Assembly: GCF_016862315.1 (NCBI RefSeq)
Contig: NZ_BOMS01000123.1
Location: 1 to 43,015, forward strand
Reading direction: 5' to 3'
Origin: Actinoplanes palleronii
GTDB taxonomy: Bacteria; Actinomycetota; Actinomycetes; Mycobacteriales; Micromonosporaceae
Length of the DNA stretch: 43,015 nt
In this document: positions 22,898 to 31,055 of the stretch, one piece after another
Position numbering within the stretch: position 1 is the first letter of the stretch
How the letters are laid out: every line of letters begins with the position of its first letter
Program-made: the position numbers and the translations under genes
The notes under the pieces: model-generated
What the model saw: the letters and a program-made list of their open reading frames with translations, nothing else
The model's database searches: none
What the model was told of the DNA's origin: nothing

Positions 22898-24000
22898 GAC
22901 TCCCAGCCGCGCTCACGTTCCTCGCCGTCGGCCTGCTGGTCACCGCGTGCGACAGCGGCACCCCCACCTCGACCGACGACGCGCACGTGACCTCCTCGGG
23001 CGAGGGCCGCAACGGTGTCGGGGTGGTGCTGCCGGACACCGAGAGCTCACCCCGGTGGAAGACCGATCACCCACAGGCCCTGGCGGCCGCGTTCGAGGCG
23101 GCCCAGGTCCCGTACGAGATCCAGAATGCCGAGGGCGACAAGGACGTCTTCACCGCGATCGCCGCCCGCATGCTCGACAGCGGCGTGAAGGTCCTGATGA
23201 TCGCGAATCTGGACTCGGTGAGCGGCAAAGCCGTGATCGACAACGCCCGGGCGCACCACGTCCCGGTGATCGACTACGACCGGCTCACGCTCAACGGCGG
23301 CGCCGACTACTACGTCAGCTATGACAACGAGAAGATCGGTGTCCAGCAGGCGGACGGCCTGATCACCTGCCTGCGGGCCAGGAAGGCCACCCGGCCGGTG
23401 ATCGCCGAGCTGAACGGCTCGCCGACCGACAACAACGCCACCCTGTTCAAGGACGGCTACGACGCGGTCCTGCAGCGCAAGTACGACACCGGCGCCTATC
23501 TGAAGGGTCCCGACCAGTTCGTCCCGGCGTGGGACCCGGCCGAGGGCAAGGCCGTCTTCACCCAGATGCTCCGGCAGTGGCCGGACATCAACGGTGTGCT
23601 CGCCGCCAACGACAACCTCGCCGACGTGGTGATCGAGGTGCTCCGGGCCGAGGGCCGCAACGGCGACGTTCCGGTCACCGGTCAGGACGCCACCGTGCCG
23701 GGCCTGCAGAACGTGCTCGCCGGCGACCAGTGCATGACCGTCTACAAGGCCGCCCGGTCCGAGGCCGAGGCGGCCGCCGAACTGGCGATCGGGCTGGTCC
23801 AGAACCGGAAGATCCCGGTCACCGGCAAGGTCAAGGATCCCGGTTCGGGCGCCTACGTCCCGGCCGTCCTGCTGACGCCGACCCCGATCACCGCCGGCAA
23901 CATCCTGACCACCGTCATCCGCGACAAGGCCGTCACCACCGACCAGCTCTGCACCGCGAAATACCTGGCCAAGTGCCGGAAATACGGCCTCATACCCTGA
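22894..24000 (+). CDS. Orphan type I sugar-binding lipoprotein (XylF/ChvE-like)
   Basis: A 368-residue cluster-D periplasmic-binding-type protein anchored by lipidation at Cys19 (lipobox VTAC). It carries GVGVVLPDTESSPRW, AARMLDSGVKVLMIANLD, PVIDYDRL and VLAANDNLADVVIEVL, the pattern of xylose/multiple-sugar binding proteins. It is the last gene of the sensor-isomerase-kinase operon. No RbsA-type ATPase or RbsC-type permease lies in the window, so it is an orphan: it may serve a transporter coded elsewhere or act as an extracellular sugar receptor. The C-terminus contains a Cys pair (QLCTAKYLAKC). Confidence 0.88.
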   Translation: MRLPAALTFLAVGLLVTACDSGTPTSTDDAHVTSSGEGRNGVGVVLPDTESSPRWKTDHPQALAAAFEAAQVPYEIQNAEGDKDVFTAIAARMLDSGVKVLMIANLDSVSGKAVIDNARAHHVPVIDYDRLTLNGGADYYVSYDNEKIGVQQADGLITCLRARKATRPVIAELNGSPTDNNATLFKDGYDAVLQRKYDTGAYLKGPDQFVPAWDPAEGKAVFTQMLRQWPDINGVLAANDNLADVVIEVLRAEGRNGDVPVTGQDATVPGLQNVLAGDQCMTVYKAARSEAEAAAELAIGLVQNRKIPVTGKVKDPGSGAYVPAVLLTPTPITAGNILTTVIRDKAVTTDQLCTAKYLAKCRKYGLIP

Positions 24001-24041
24001 TCAGGAGCGTGATCCACCAGCGGCGAAGGCCCGACAACCAC

Positions 24042-24914
24042 CTATGCGGTACGGGTGGCAGCCGCCCTCCGCACGCTCTCCGCCCGCGCCCAGCGCTCCC
24101 GGCGGCGCCACCGGCTGCTCACCTGCACCCAGAGGAACGCCGGCACGTGCCGCCACAGCTCCGGCGCGGCGAGCACGGCCCTCGCGTTGCTCCGCCCCCG
24201 CTCCTGCCGCTCGCCGTTGCCCCGCCGCCACCTCGCCAGCTCCGCGTTGCCCCGCCGCCACCGGGCCAGCACCCGGCTCAACTCCGCACCACCCGGGAGC
24301 ACCAGCAGGAATCCACCCCCGTCGACGACCACCCGCTCGTCCCGGGCGAACCGTGACCGTACAAAAGCGTCGTCGGCGACAACGGCCGGAAAGTCGCCCC
24401 AGCGACCCCGGCCCGCGGCGTTCACCGCGTAGCACCCGCCACCGAACACGTCACCGTGCACCGACGGCAGCCGCGACCAGACCTCGGCGAACCCCCGGCC
24501 CACCCGGTCGCCGGGGCGCACCAGGACCGGCCGCGGCCCCGCCATGACCGGTCCACCGGCCGTCTCCAGCACGGCCAGCAGCGCCCGCAGCGTGCCCGGC
24601 GTGATCACCGTGTCCGCGTCGAGGTAGACGACCGGGCCGCCGCGCAGGTGCTCGTTCGCCGCGTTCAGCGCCGCGGGCTTCCCGGCGACCGGCAGTTCCA
24701 GCACGACCAGGTCGACGCCGGGACCCGCGGACCGGGCGATCTCCGCGGTGGCGTCCGCACACCCGTTCGCCACCACGACCACCCGCACGTCCAGCCCGCG
24801 CGAGTCCGCCACGACCGCGGCCAGGCACGCCCCGACCAGCGCTTCCTCGTCGTGCGCCGGCACCACCACGTCGACCCGCCCACGTACCGCAGCCCCTGGA
24901 CCGAAATCGTTCAC
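24042..24914 (-). CDS. GT2-family glycosyltransferase
   Basis: A 290-residue GT-A-fold glycosyltransferase. It begins VDVVVPAHDEEALVGACLAAV, has the metal-binding VYLDADTVITPG (DxD) and a later FGGGCYAVNAAGRGRWGDFP acceptor loop. No transmembrane helix is clear; the C-terminus is very basic with a repeated LARWRRGN. The GTG at 24914 is chosen because GTGA overlaps the stop of the upstream glycosyltransferase. Together they form a two-gene operon of related enzymes, perhaps for a surface glycan or glycolipid. Acceptor and donor are unknown. Confidence 0.82.
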   Translation of the reverse strand: MNDFGPGAAVRGRVDVVVPAHDEEALVGACLAAVVADSRGLDVRVVVVANGCADATAEIARSAGPGVDLVVLELPVAGKPAALNAANEHLRGGPVVYLDADTVITPGTLRALLAVLETAGGPVMAGPRPVLVRPGDRVGRGFAEVWSRLPSVHGDVFGGGCYAVNAAGRGRWGDFPAVVADDAFVRSRFARDERVVVDGGGFLLVLPGGAELSRVLARWRRGNAELARWRRGNGERQERGRSNARAVLAAPELWRHVPAFLWVQVSSRWRRRERWARAESVRRAAATRTA

Positions 24915-25765
24915 CGGGACCCCTGCGGGCCGGCCAGGCGCGAGGCCGCGTGCACCGCCAGGAAGATCGCTGCCGCGGGCCAGGCCGCCGGCTTCGCCAG
25001 CAGCGAGCGGACGATCCCCCGGTGCCGGATGTGGTCGTCCGGGAACGGCGGCCGCGCCGCGAGATCCGCCAGCTCCCGGTTGCCTCGCTGATAGCGGCGC
25101 CGCGCACGGAGCAGGTCCATCAGGCCGTCCGGAGCCATCACCTCGTACGACTCGGAGGCGACCACCAGGCGCTCGTGCGGGGCGAAGTGCCACCGCACCC
25201 ACTTGTCGTCGGAGTGCAGGTCGGGCAGTTCCCCCCAGCGCGACCGCCCCTCGGCCGACACGGCGTAGGCCCCGCACGTCGCCGGCGACCGCCGCACGTA
25301 GGGCAGGTCCCGCCAGATCCGGAAGTACGCCCGGGTCACCGCGCTGCGGGCGGACACCAGCCGCAGGCTCGGCACCGCGAAGTGCACCCCGGTGCCGGGC
25401 GACAGCGCCGCGACCAGCCCGGCCACCGCGCGGGGTGAGAGCACCGCGTCCTGGTCCAGGTAGAGCCGGGCCCCGGGCGGCAGCAACCGGTCGGCGGCCC
25501 GTAACGCCGCGGACCGGCCCGCCGTCGTACGGATGACCGTGCACCGCATGCCCACGGCCCGCAGCGTCGGCGCCAGCGCGACGGCCCGGTCGTAGCTGTC
25601 GGCGCGGCCGTCGTTCACCGCGACCACGACGTGCAGCCCGCGCGTCCGGGTCTGCCGGGCCAGCGCGGCCATGCTGCGATCCAGCAACGCGGAGCCCCGG
25701 TGCGTCGGGATCACCACCCCCAAGCCGGTCACGGTTTCCCCCCGGTCCGTCGACACGACCTGCAT
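24911..25765 (-). CDS. GT2-family glycosyltransferase
   Basis: A 284-residue GT-A-fold enzyme similar in layout to its downstream neighbour: LGVVIPTHRGSALLDRSM at the start, YLDQDAVLSP as the DxD region, ATCGAYAVSAEGRSRWGELPDLHSDDKWVRW, a basic RRRYQRGNREL stretch and a short hydrophobic C-terminus (AAWPAAAIFLAVHAA) that may anchor it to the membrane. ATG 25765 is used; the GTG giving VTGLGVVIP has a better ribosome site (GGGGGGAAACC) and would remove about 12 residues. Confidence 0.82.
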   Translation of the reverse strand: MQVVSTDRGETVTGLGVVIPTHRGSALLDRSMAALARQTRTRGLHVVVAVNDGRADSYDRAVALAPTLRAVGMRCTVIRTTAGRSAALRAADRLLPPGARLYLDQDAVLSPRAVAGLVAALSPGTGVHFAVPSLRLVSARSAVTRAYFRIWRDLPYVRRSPATCGAYAVSAEGRSRWGELPDLHSDDKWVRWHFAPHERLVVASESYEVMAPDGLMDLLRARRRYQRGNRELADLAARPPFPDDHIRHRGIVRSLLAKPAAWPAAAIFLAVHAASRLAGPQGSR

Positions 25766-25834
25766 CGTCGCATCAGGACAGTGGGCGGCCCATTGACTGA
25801 TCGTCTTGCATCGATACCCGAGTGGCCGACGGCG

Positions 25835-27319
25835 CTAACCGCGTCCCGCGGGTTCGAAGCACCGGACCACGCCCTTGCCGGCGTCCTTGGCCTGGTAGAG
25901 CGCGCGGTCGGCGTCGGCCAGGATCTGGTCGAGGTCGTGGCGGGGCCCGACCGCGACGCTGACCCCGATGCTGCCCTTGACCCGCATGGTCACTCCGGCG
26001 ACGACCATCGGCGCGGCGAGCTGCTCGAGGATCCGATCGCCGGCCGCGACGGCGTCGTCGAGGCCGGTGACCTCCGGGACCAGAATCACGAACTCGTCGC
26101 CGCCCAGGCGCGCGACGGTGTCACCCTGGCGCAGCGCCGCGCCGATCCGTTCGCCGGCCTGGATGAGCAGCGTGTCCCCGGCCGCGTGGCCCTGGGTGTC
26201 GTTGACCTTCTTGAACCCGTCCAGGTCGAGGACCATCACCGCGGTGATGGTGTCCGGCGCCGCCCGGGCGAGCACGGCGCGGGCGCCGGTGTAGAAGGCG
26301 GCCCGGTTCGGCAGCCCGGTCAGCGTGTCGTGGTGCGCCAGGTGGTCCAGGCGGTGCCGCTGCTCCTCCAGGTCGGTGACCAGCGCCTTGACGGCGAGCA
26401 GGTTGAGGAACTGCCGGGCCATCGCCAGCACCGAGGTGCCGAGCAGGGTCCAGATCAGGACCGGGTTCAGGACGCCGGTGTGCGCGTACGGAACAGCGAC
26501 GGAGCTCAGCGCAACAGCTACCGGGAGGTACGGGAGAATGCTCCAGGAGCCGGTGGGCTCACCGTCAGCGGCGTTGTCCTCCGGTGCCACCGCGCTCTGG
26601 CTGACCAGTCCGATGGCCAGCCCGGCGATCAGGTACACCGCGCCGAGGCCGTTGGCGTACCAGGTCAGGCCCTCTGTCTGGTTGTGCACGCTGATGATCG
26701 CGGCGAGGGCGAACGCGCCCATCCCGCCGGCCAGCGTCCGCATCGAGTGGTAGCGGCCCGCCGCCGGGCGCGACATCAGCATCAGCGCGAGCGCCGCGGC
26801 GATCACCTCGGGCAGGATCGTCAGCACGAACACCCCGCGCTCACCGGGGTGCAGGCCGACGAACACCCGGGCCAGGACGAGCTGCCAGGCGGTCGCGAAG
26901 ATCGCCCCGGCCACGGTGGTGACGTCGATGGCGTAGGTGGCCCGGGCGATCCGGTTCGGGAAGGACGGCACGGCCACCAGGACGGCCGGCATCGCCATCA
27001 GCGCGGCCGCGGTCCCGAAGGCGTCCGCCGCGCCGTCGACCAGCGAGCGGGAGCCGATCACCGCATCGGCGGTGTAGAGCAGGTAGGACGTGCCGAGCAG
27101 GGCGCCGGCGATCGCGCCGAAGTGCAGTCCGAGGCGCTGCCGGCCACGCTGGGCGCGGGCCTGCCGCCGGAATCCCACCCAGGCGTACCACCCGGCGACC
27201 CCGATCGGCAGGCAGCAGGCGATCAGGCCGGCCCGCTCGGAGACGTGCGGCAGCATCAGCTGCAGGGCGACCCCGGCCAGCACGACGGCGGCCACCCGCG
27301 CCGCTAACCGGTTGTTCAC
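25835..27319 (-). CDS. Membrane diguanylate cyclase (GGDEF) with I-site
   Basis: About 494 residues: eight to ten hydrophobic segments in the first 330 residues, then LEEQRHRLDHLAHHDTLTGLPNRAAFYTG and a GGDEF domain with the active loop at 406-410. Just before it RQGD supplies the RxxD inhibitory site, so cyclic di-GMP can feed back, unlike the cyclase at 10017. DADRALYQAKDAGKG closes the domain. The GTG at 27319 (AGAGG upstream) is preferred; the longer frame would overlap the start of the divergent peroxidase gene. The signal sensed by the membrane part is unknown. Confidence 0.87.
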   Translation of the reverse strand: MNNRLAARVAAVVLAGVALQLMLPHVSERAGLIACCLPIGVAGWYAWVGFRRQARAQRGRQRLGLHFGAIAGALLGTSYLLYTADAVIGSRSLVDGAADAFGTAAALMAMPAVLVAVPSFPNRIARATYAIDVTTVAGAIFATAWQLVLARVFVGLHPGERGVFVLTILPEVIAAALALMLMSRPAAGRYHSMRTLAGGMGAFALAAIISVHNQTEGLTWYANGLGAVYLIAGLAIGLVSQSAVAPEDNAADGEPTGSWSILPYLPVAVALSSVAVPYAHTGVLNPVLIWTLLGTSVLAMARQFLNLLAVKALVTDLEEQRHRLDHLAHHDTLTGLPNRAAFYTGARAVLARAAPDTITAVMVLDLDGFKKVNDTQGHAAGDTLLIQAGERIGAALRQGDTVARLGGDEFVILVPEVTGLDDAVAAGDRILEQLAAPMVVAGVTMRVKGSIGVSVAVGPRHDLDQILADADRALYQAKDAGKGVVRCFEPAGRG

Positions 27320-27427
27320 GGCCTCTTGATCGGCACGGCGGGTGCCGACTGAAGCATCCCGCGGCCAGGGCCTGGCTACGCTTGCCCGGTGGATCACCAT
27401 CCACCCGACGAGCCACCGGAGGACCAC

Positions 27428-27928
27428 GTGTCACAGCCGACCATCTACGACGACGTCCAGATCGCCGATCTGCGGGGTGAGCCGCTCGACCTCGACCGGT
27501 TCCGCGGCACCGCCACCCTGGTCGTCAACGTCGCCTCCCGGTGCGGCCTGACCCCGCAGTACGCGGTGCTGGAGCAGATCCACGCGCGCTACGCGGACCG
27601 CGGCTTCACCGTGCTGGGCGTGCCGTGCAACCAGTTCGGCGGGCAGGAGCCGGGCAGCGCCGAGGAGATCTCCGAGTTCTGCAGCGCGACCTACGGCGTC
27701 ACGTTCCCGATGACCGAGAAGGTGGAGGTCAACGGCGACGGCCGGCACCCGCTCTACCAGGGCCTGACCACCGAGCCGGACGCCGAGGGCTACACCGGCG
27801 ACATCCGGTGGAACTTCGAGAAGTTCCTGGTCGGCCCGGACGGCGTGGTCCGCGCCCGGTTCGGCCCGAAGACCCAGCCGGACGCCCCCGAGGTCACCGC
27901 CGCGATCGAGGCGGCCCTGCCCGCCTGA
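27428..27928 (+). CDS. Glutathione peroxidase-family thiol peroxidase
   Basis: A 166-residue cytoplasmic peroxidase that reduces hydroperoxides. Motifs: VVNVASRCGLTPQY with catalytic Cys39 (Cys, not selenocysteine), VLGVPCNQFGGQEPGS, and IRWNFEKFLVGPDG with the active-site Trp/Asn. In actinobacteria, which lack glutathione, such enzymes use thioredoxin or mycothiol-linked donors (family knowledge). GGAGG lies five bases before the GTG at 27428, which decides the start. It is convergent with the intradiol-type gene. Confidence 0.95.
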   Translation: MSQPTIYDDVQIADLRGEPLDLDRFRGTATLVVNVASRCGLTPQYAVLEQIHARYADRGFTVLGVPCNQFGGQEPGSAEEISEFCSATYGVTFPMTEKVEVNGDGRHPLYQGLTTEPDAEGYTGDIRWNFEKFLVGPDGVVRARFGPKTQPDAPEVTAAIEAALPA

Positions 27929-27932
27929 GCAC

Positions 27933-28700
27933 TCACACCCCGACGGTCAGCGTGGCGGTGAAACCCTTGGCGGTCGAGCCGCTGACCGACGCCATCTCCA
28001 GGGTGTACCCGTCGGAGAAGACGTTGTCGGTGGCCAGGCTGACCTGAGCCAGGTTCTTCTTGCTGGCGCCGTACCCGGTGGTCTTGTAGACCTTGCCGCA
28101 GACGTCGGCGGGCAGCGCGACCTGCGAGGTGTGCACCTTGTTGGCCACCTTCGTCGCCTTGGCGAGGCTCGGGTAGACCTCGAAGTGGATGTGCGGCCAG
28201 CGGCCCGCGTAACAGGCGGGGAAGATGCTGGTGAAGGTCACCCAGCCGGTGCTGCTGCTGGCCTGCACGCCACGCAGGTAGTTCTCCGAGGTCAGGCCCT
28301 TGCTGTAGAGCGAGTAGTTGCCGTCCCGGTTGCAGTGCCAGAGGTAGACGGCCATCCCCTTGGCGACCTTGCCGGTGGACGCGGTGATCAGCCGGAGCTT
28401 GATGGTCAGCGGGATGCCCTTGGCCACCCCGCTCGCCTTGCCGAAGCTCTTGCGGATGTCCCGGCGCACCAACCCCGACGTGGTCAGCACGTTCGGCCCG
28501 TTGGAGCCGTCACCCGGGTACGGCCCGGCGGTCTCCTCCGGAATCGTCTTGACCGCCGCCTCGGCCCGCGTCGCCAGGGTCGCGGCGGCCAGCGCGGCCA
28601 CCGTGGTGCTGCCGACCAGTCCGAGCAGCCGGCGCCGGCGCAGCATCGAGAAGTCGTGGGACAGCCCCAGGTCGTGGTCGTGCAGTTCTTCGATACTCAT
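27933..28700 (-). CDS. Secreted intradiol ring-cleavage dioxygenase-like protein
   Basis: 255 residues. A Tat-like signal (LRRRRLLGLVG, hydrophobic core, TRAEA cleavage site near residue 48) precedes a protocatechuate 3,4-dioxygenase-type beta fold. It keeps IPEETAGPYPGDGSN, AVYLWHCNRDGNYSLYS and FPACYAGRWPHIHFEVY, which supply the Tyr and two His iron ligands. Secreted members of this group are known in actinobacteria and act on catechol- or lignin-derived rings outside the cell, but the substrate here is unknown. GGGGGAG precedes the ATG at 28700. Confidence 0.88.
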   Translation of the reverse strand: MSIEELHDHDLGLSHDFSMLRRRRLLGLVGSTTVAALAAATLATRAEAAVKTIPEETAGPYPGDGSNGPNVLTTSGLVRRDIRKSFGKASGVAKGIPLTIKLRLITASTGKVAKGMAVYLWHCNRDGNYSLYSKGLTSENYLRGVQASSSTGWVTFTSIFPACYAGRWPHIHFEVYPSLAKATKVANKVHTSQVALPADVCGKVYKTTGYGASKKNLAQVSLATDNVFSDGYTLEMASVSGSTAKGFTATLTVGV

Positions 28701-28764
28701 CCCGGCTCCCCCTCAGCTCAGCCGGCCGGTTGCCGACCATAGGAAGGTTCGGCCACCGGCCGGT

Positions 28765-29220
28765 CTAGCTGAGTGCGGGTCGCTCGGCGGTGAGCCGGCC
28801 GAGCAGTGCGACGAGCCGGCCCAGATCGTCGTCGGACCAGCTCCGGACCCGCCCGTAGAACTCCTTGCCCCGCTCCTCCAGCGTCGCGGCGACCCGGTCC
28901 CGGCCGTCCGCGCTCAGCCGCACGACGGTGCCGCGCCGGTCCTCCGGGGCCGGTGACGCGTCCAGCAGCCCGAGTGCCCGCATCTTCCCGATCAGGGTGC
29001 TGGTCGAGCTGCGGTCCATCCCGACCGCCTCGGCGACCTGGCTGGGCCGCGCCGGCCCGAACGCGTAGAGCCAGCGCGCGATGTGGAACGCGGCCGGTTG
29101 CAGCTGCGGGTGGAAGGTCGCGGCACTGCGCTCGCTCAGCGCCCGGGTCGCGCTGACCAGCGCGTTGATCTGCTCGCCGAGCGCCAGCTCGAGATCGTGC
29201 CGCCCCGAAGTAGTTTGCAT
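28765..29220 (-). CDS. MarR-family transcriptional regulator
   Basis: 151 residues, winged helix at about 45-110 (PSQVAEAVGMDRSSTSTLIGKMRALGLL) and the MarR wing APEDRRGTVVRLSADG. It is divergent from a short-chain dehydrogenase gene; the 69-base gap between the starts, with the codons at its edges, holds a long imperfect inverted repeat, and the left arm covers the first MarR codons. It is probably autoregulated and controls the dehydrogenase in response to an electrophile or aromatic compound (inference). Confidence 0.9.
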   Translation of the reverse strand: MQTTSGRHDLELALGEQINALVSATRALSERSAATFHPQLQPAAFHIARWLYAFGPARPSQVAEAVGMDRSSTSTLIGKMRALGLLDASPAPEDRRGTVVRLSADGRDRVAATLEERGKEFYGRVRSWSDDDLGRLVALLGRLTAERPALS

Positions 29221-29266
29221 ATCTCCACTATACTGCCTACTTTGATGGAGAAATACAAACTACTTT
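29207..29266. promoter_or_regulatory. Long inverted repeat between MarR and SDR genes
   Basis: Arms 29207-29227 and 29246-29266 match at 18 of 21 positions; both contain AAGTAGTTTG. The spacer holds TATACT (29229-29234), a likely -10 box. The arrangement suits a MarR dimer pair that shuts both divergent promoters. Confidence 0.65.
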
Positions 29267-29289
29267 CGTACGGCCGGACAGGACCCCGC

Positions 29290-30135
29290 ATGCCTCTCAC
29301 CATCGTCATCACCGGCGCCACCAGCGGGCTGGGCCGCCTCGCCGCCCTCGAGCTGGCGCGCCGCGGCGCCCGCGTCGTGATCACCGCCCGCAGCCGCGAG
29401 CGTGCCGAGCACACCCGTCAGGAGATCGGCTCGGACCCGGCCGACGTGTTCCTGGGCGACTTCACCTGGCTCGACGACGTGCGGCGCGTCGGCGCGCAGA
29501 TCGCCGGCCGGTACGACCACGTCGACGTCCTGGTCAACAACGCCGGCCTGCACGCCTTCGAGCAGCGCACCACACCGGACGGCTTCCCGGAGATGGTCGC
29601 GGTCAACTACCTGGCACCGTGGCTGCTCACCGACGCGTTGCTGCCCGCCCTGCTCCGCGCTCCCGCGGCACGGGTCGTCACCGTCGCCTCCGAGGCCTCG
29701 CGCCGCCACGGCACGCTGCGGATCCCGGCGGACCTGACCGCGACGACGCCGTTCACCGCCCGCGGATCGTCCGCGCACTACGGCCGGTCGAAGCTGCTCG
29801 GCATCATGTTCACCATGGAGCTCGCCCGGCGGCTGGCCGGCACCACGGTCACCGCGAACTGCCTGGACCCGGGCTTCAACACCACCGGCCTCGGCCGCGA
29901 GCTCCGCTTCGCCGGCGCCCTGGAGAAGGCACTCACCCGGCTCGGGATCGGCGATCCGGCCCGCGGCGCCGGGCTCATCGTCGCCCTCGCCGGCGACCCC
30001 GCCTACGCCGGTCGCTCCGGCGGCTACTACACCGTCCGCGGGCACCGCGAGATCCAGCCCGCCGCGCCCGGTGACGATCCGCGCAGGCAGGCCGAGCTGT
30101 GGGCCGAGACCCAGCAGCTGATCGGAACCCGCTGA
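29290..30135 (+). CDS. Short-chain dehydrogenase/reductase
   Basis: A 281-residue NAD(P)-dependent oxidoreductase of the retinol/protochlorophyllide-like SDR branch. It has the cofactor motif TGATSGLG at 8-15, VNNAG, VVTVASEAS with the catalytic Ser, and Tyr164-x3-Lys168 (YGRSK). The ATG at 29290 has AGGA six bases upstream; a longer frame would cross the operator. The next gene (DinB-like) starts 15 bases after its stop, so both are probably under MarR control. Confidence 0.93.
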   Translation: MPLTIVITGATSGLGRLAALELARRGARVVITARSRERAEHTRQEIGSDPADVFLGDFTWLDDVRRVGAQIAGRYDHVDVLVNNAGLHAFEQRTTPDGFPEMVAVNYLAPWLLTDALLPALLRAPAARVVTVASEASRRHGTLRIPADLTATTPFTARGSSAHYGRSKLLGIMFTMELARRLAGTTVTANCLDPGFNTTGLGRELRFAGALEKALTRLGIGDPARGAGLIVALAGDPAYAGRSGGYYTVRGHREIQPAAPGDDPRRQAELWAETQQLIGTR

Positions 30136-30150
30136 CTAGGCTCATGAACC

Positions 30151-30939
30151 ATGACGACCTCAGCCATCCGCACGATCGCGGCCCTGCGCAGTGAGTACGA
30201 CCTCCTCGCCGGCACGGTCCCCAGCCTCTCCGCCGACCAGCTCACCGGCCCGTCCGGCGCCACCGAGTGGACGATCGCCGACGTCCTCTCGCACCTGGGC
30301 AGCGGCGCCGAGATCACCCACGCCGGCCTGCGCGCGGCGCTGGGCGAGGCGGAAGCGCCCGGGCCGGACTTCAACCAGGGCATCTGGGACCGGTGGAACG
30401 CGCTCAGCCCGCAGGACCAGGCGCTCGGCTCGCTCGCCGCCAACGACGCGCTGATCACCGCGCTCGAGACGATCCCGGCCGACCGGCACGACGACCTCAA
30501 GTTCAACGTCGGCTTCCTGCCCGAGCCGCTGTCGCTGGCGTCCTTCGCCGGCATACGGCTGAGCGAGACCGCCCCGCACGTCTGGGACGTCCTGGTCGGC
30601 GTCGACCCAGCGGCCGCGCTCAGCGAGCAGTCCGCGCAGCTGCTGGTCGAGCACCTCAGCGGGGGCATCAGCATGCTGCTCGGCTTCATCGGCAAGCCCG
30701 ACGCGGTCAGCGCGCCGGCGGTCGTCGAGATCAGCAAGACGCCGTACCGGATCGTCCTCGCCGACAAGGCCGCGCTGACCACGGACGCCACGCCGGCCAC
30801 CGCCACGTTCGACGGGCCGCTGGAGGCCGCGGTGCGGCTGCTCTACGGCCGGTTGACCCCGCAGCACACCCCGGCCGGCCTCGCGGTCTCCGGCAACGTG
30901 ACGCTCGACGAACTGCGCGCCGCGTTCCCCGGTTTCTGA
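30151..30939 (+). CDS. DinB-like mycothiol-dependent enzyme (maleylpyruvate isomerase family)
   Basis: 262 residues. The N-terminal half is a four-helix DinB/maleylpyruvate isomerase domain with a metal-site His in ADVLSHLGSGAE and another in SETAPHVWDVLVG; the C-terminal part (about 180-262) resembles the SCP-like tail of this family with VRLLYGRLTP and a final LRAAFPGF. Such proteins use mycothiol, the actinobacterial thiol, in isomerase or detoxification reactions. Just after the SDR gene, a detoxification role is plausible. The exact reaction cannot be told. Confidence 0.82.
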   Translation: MTTSAIRTIAALRSEYDLLAGTVPSLSADQLTGPSGATEWTIADVLSHLGSGAEITHAGLRAALGEAEAPGPDFNQGIWDRWNALSPQDQALGSLAANDALITALETIPADRHDDLKFNVGFLPEPLSLASFAGIRLSETAPHVWDVLVGVDPAAALSEQSAQLLVEHLSGGISMLLGFIGKPDAVSAPAVVEISKTPYRIVLADKAALTTDATPATATFDGPLEAAVRLLYGRLTPQHTPAGLAVSGNVTLDELRAAFPGF

Positions 30940-30967
30940 CCGTTGTCGTCCGGCCCCTCGTCACGCA

Positions 30968-30981
30968 TAACCGACTGGTTA
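30968..30981. promoter_or_regulatory. Inverted repeat upstream of the PAS-GAF gene
   Basis: TAACC-GACT-GGTTA, perfect 5-bp arms, about 75 bases before the coding start. It is a candidate operator. Confidence 0.35.
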
Positions 30982-31055
30982 CCTGGGTACATGCGACGTC
31001 CCGTAGGTTGGGCGATCACAGGTACACATCCGCTGACGAGGGGCCGGACCACACC

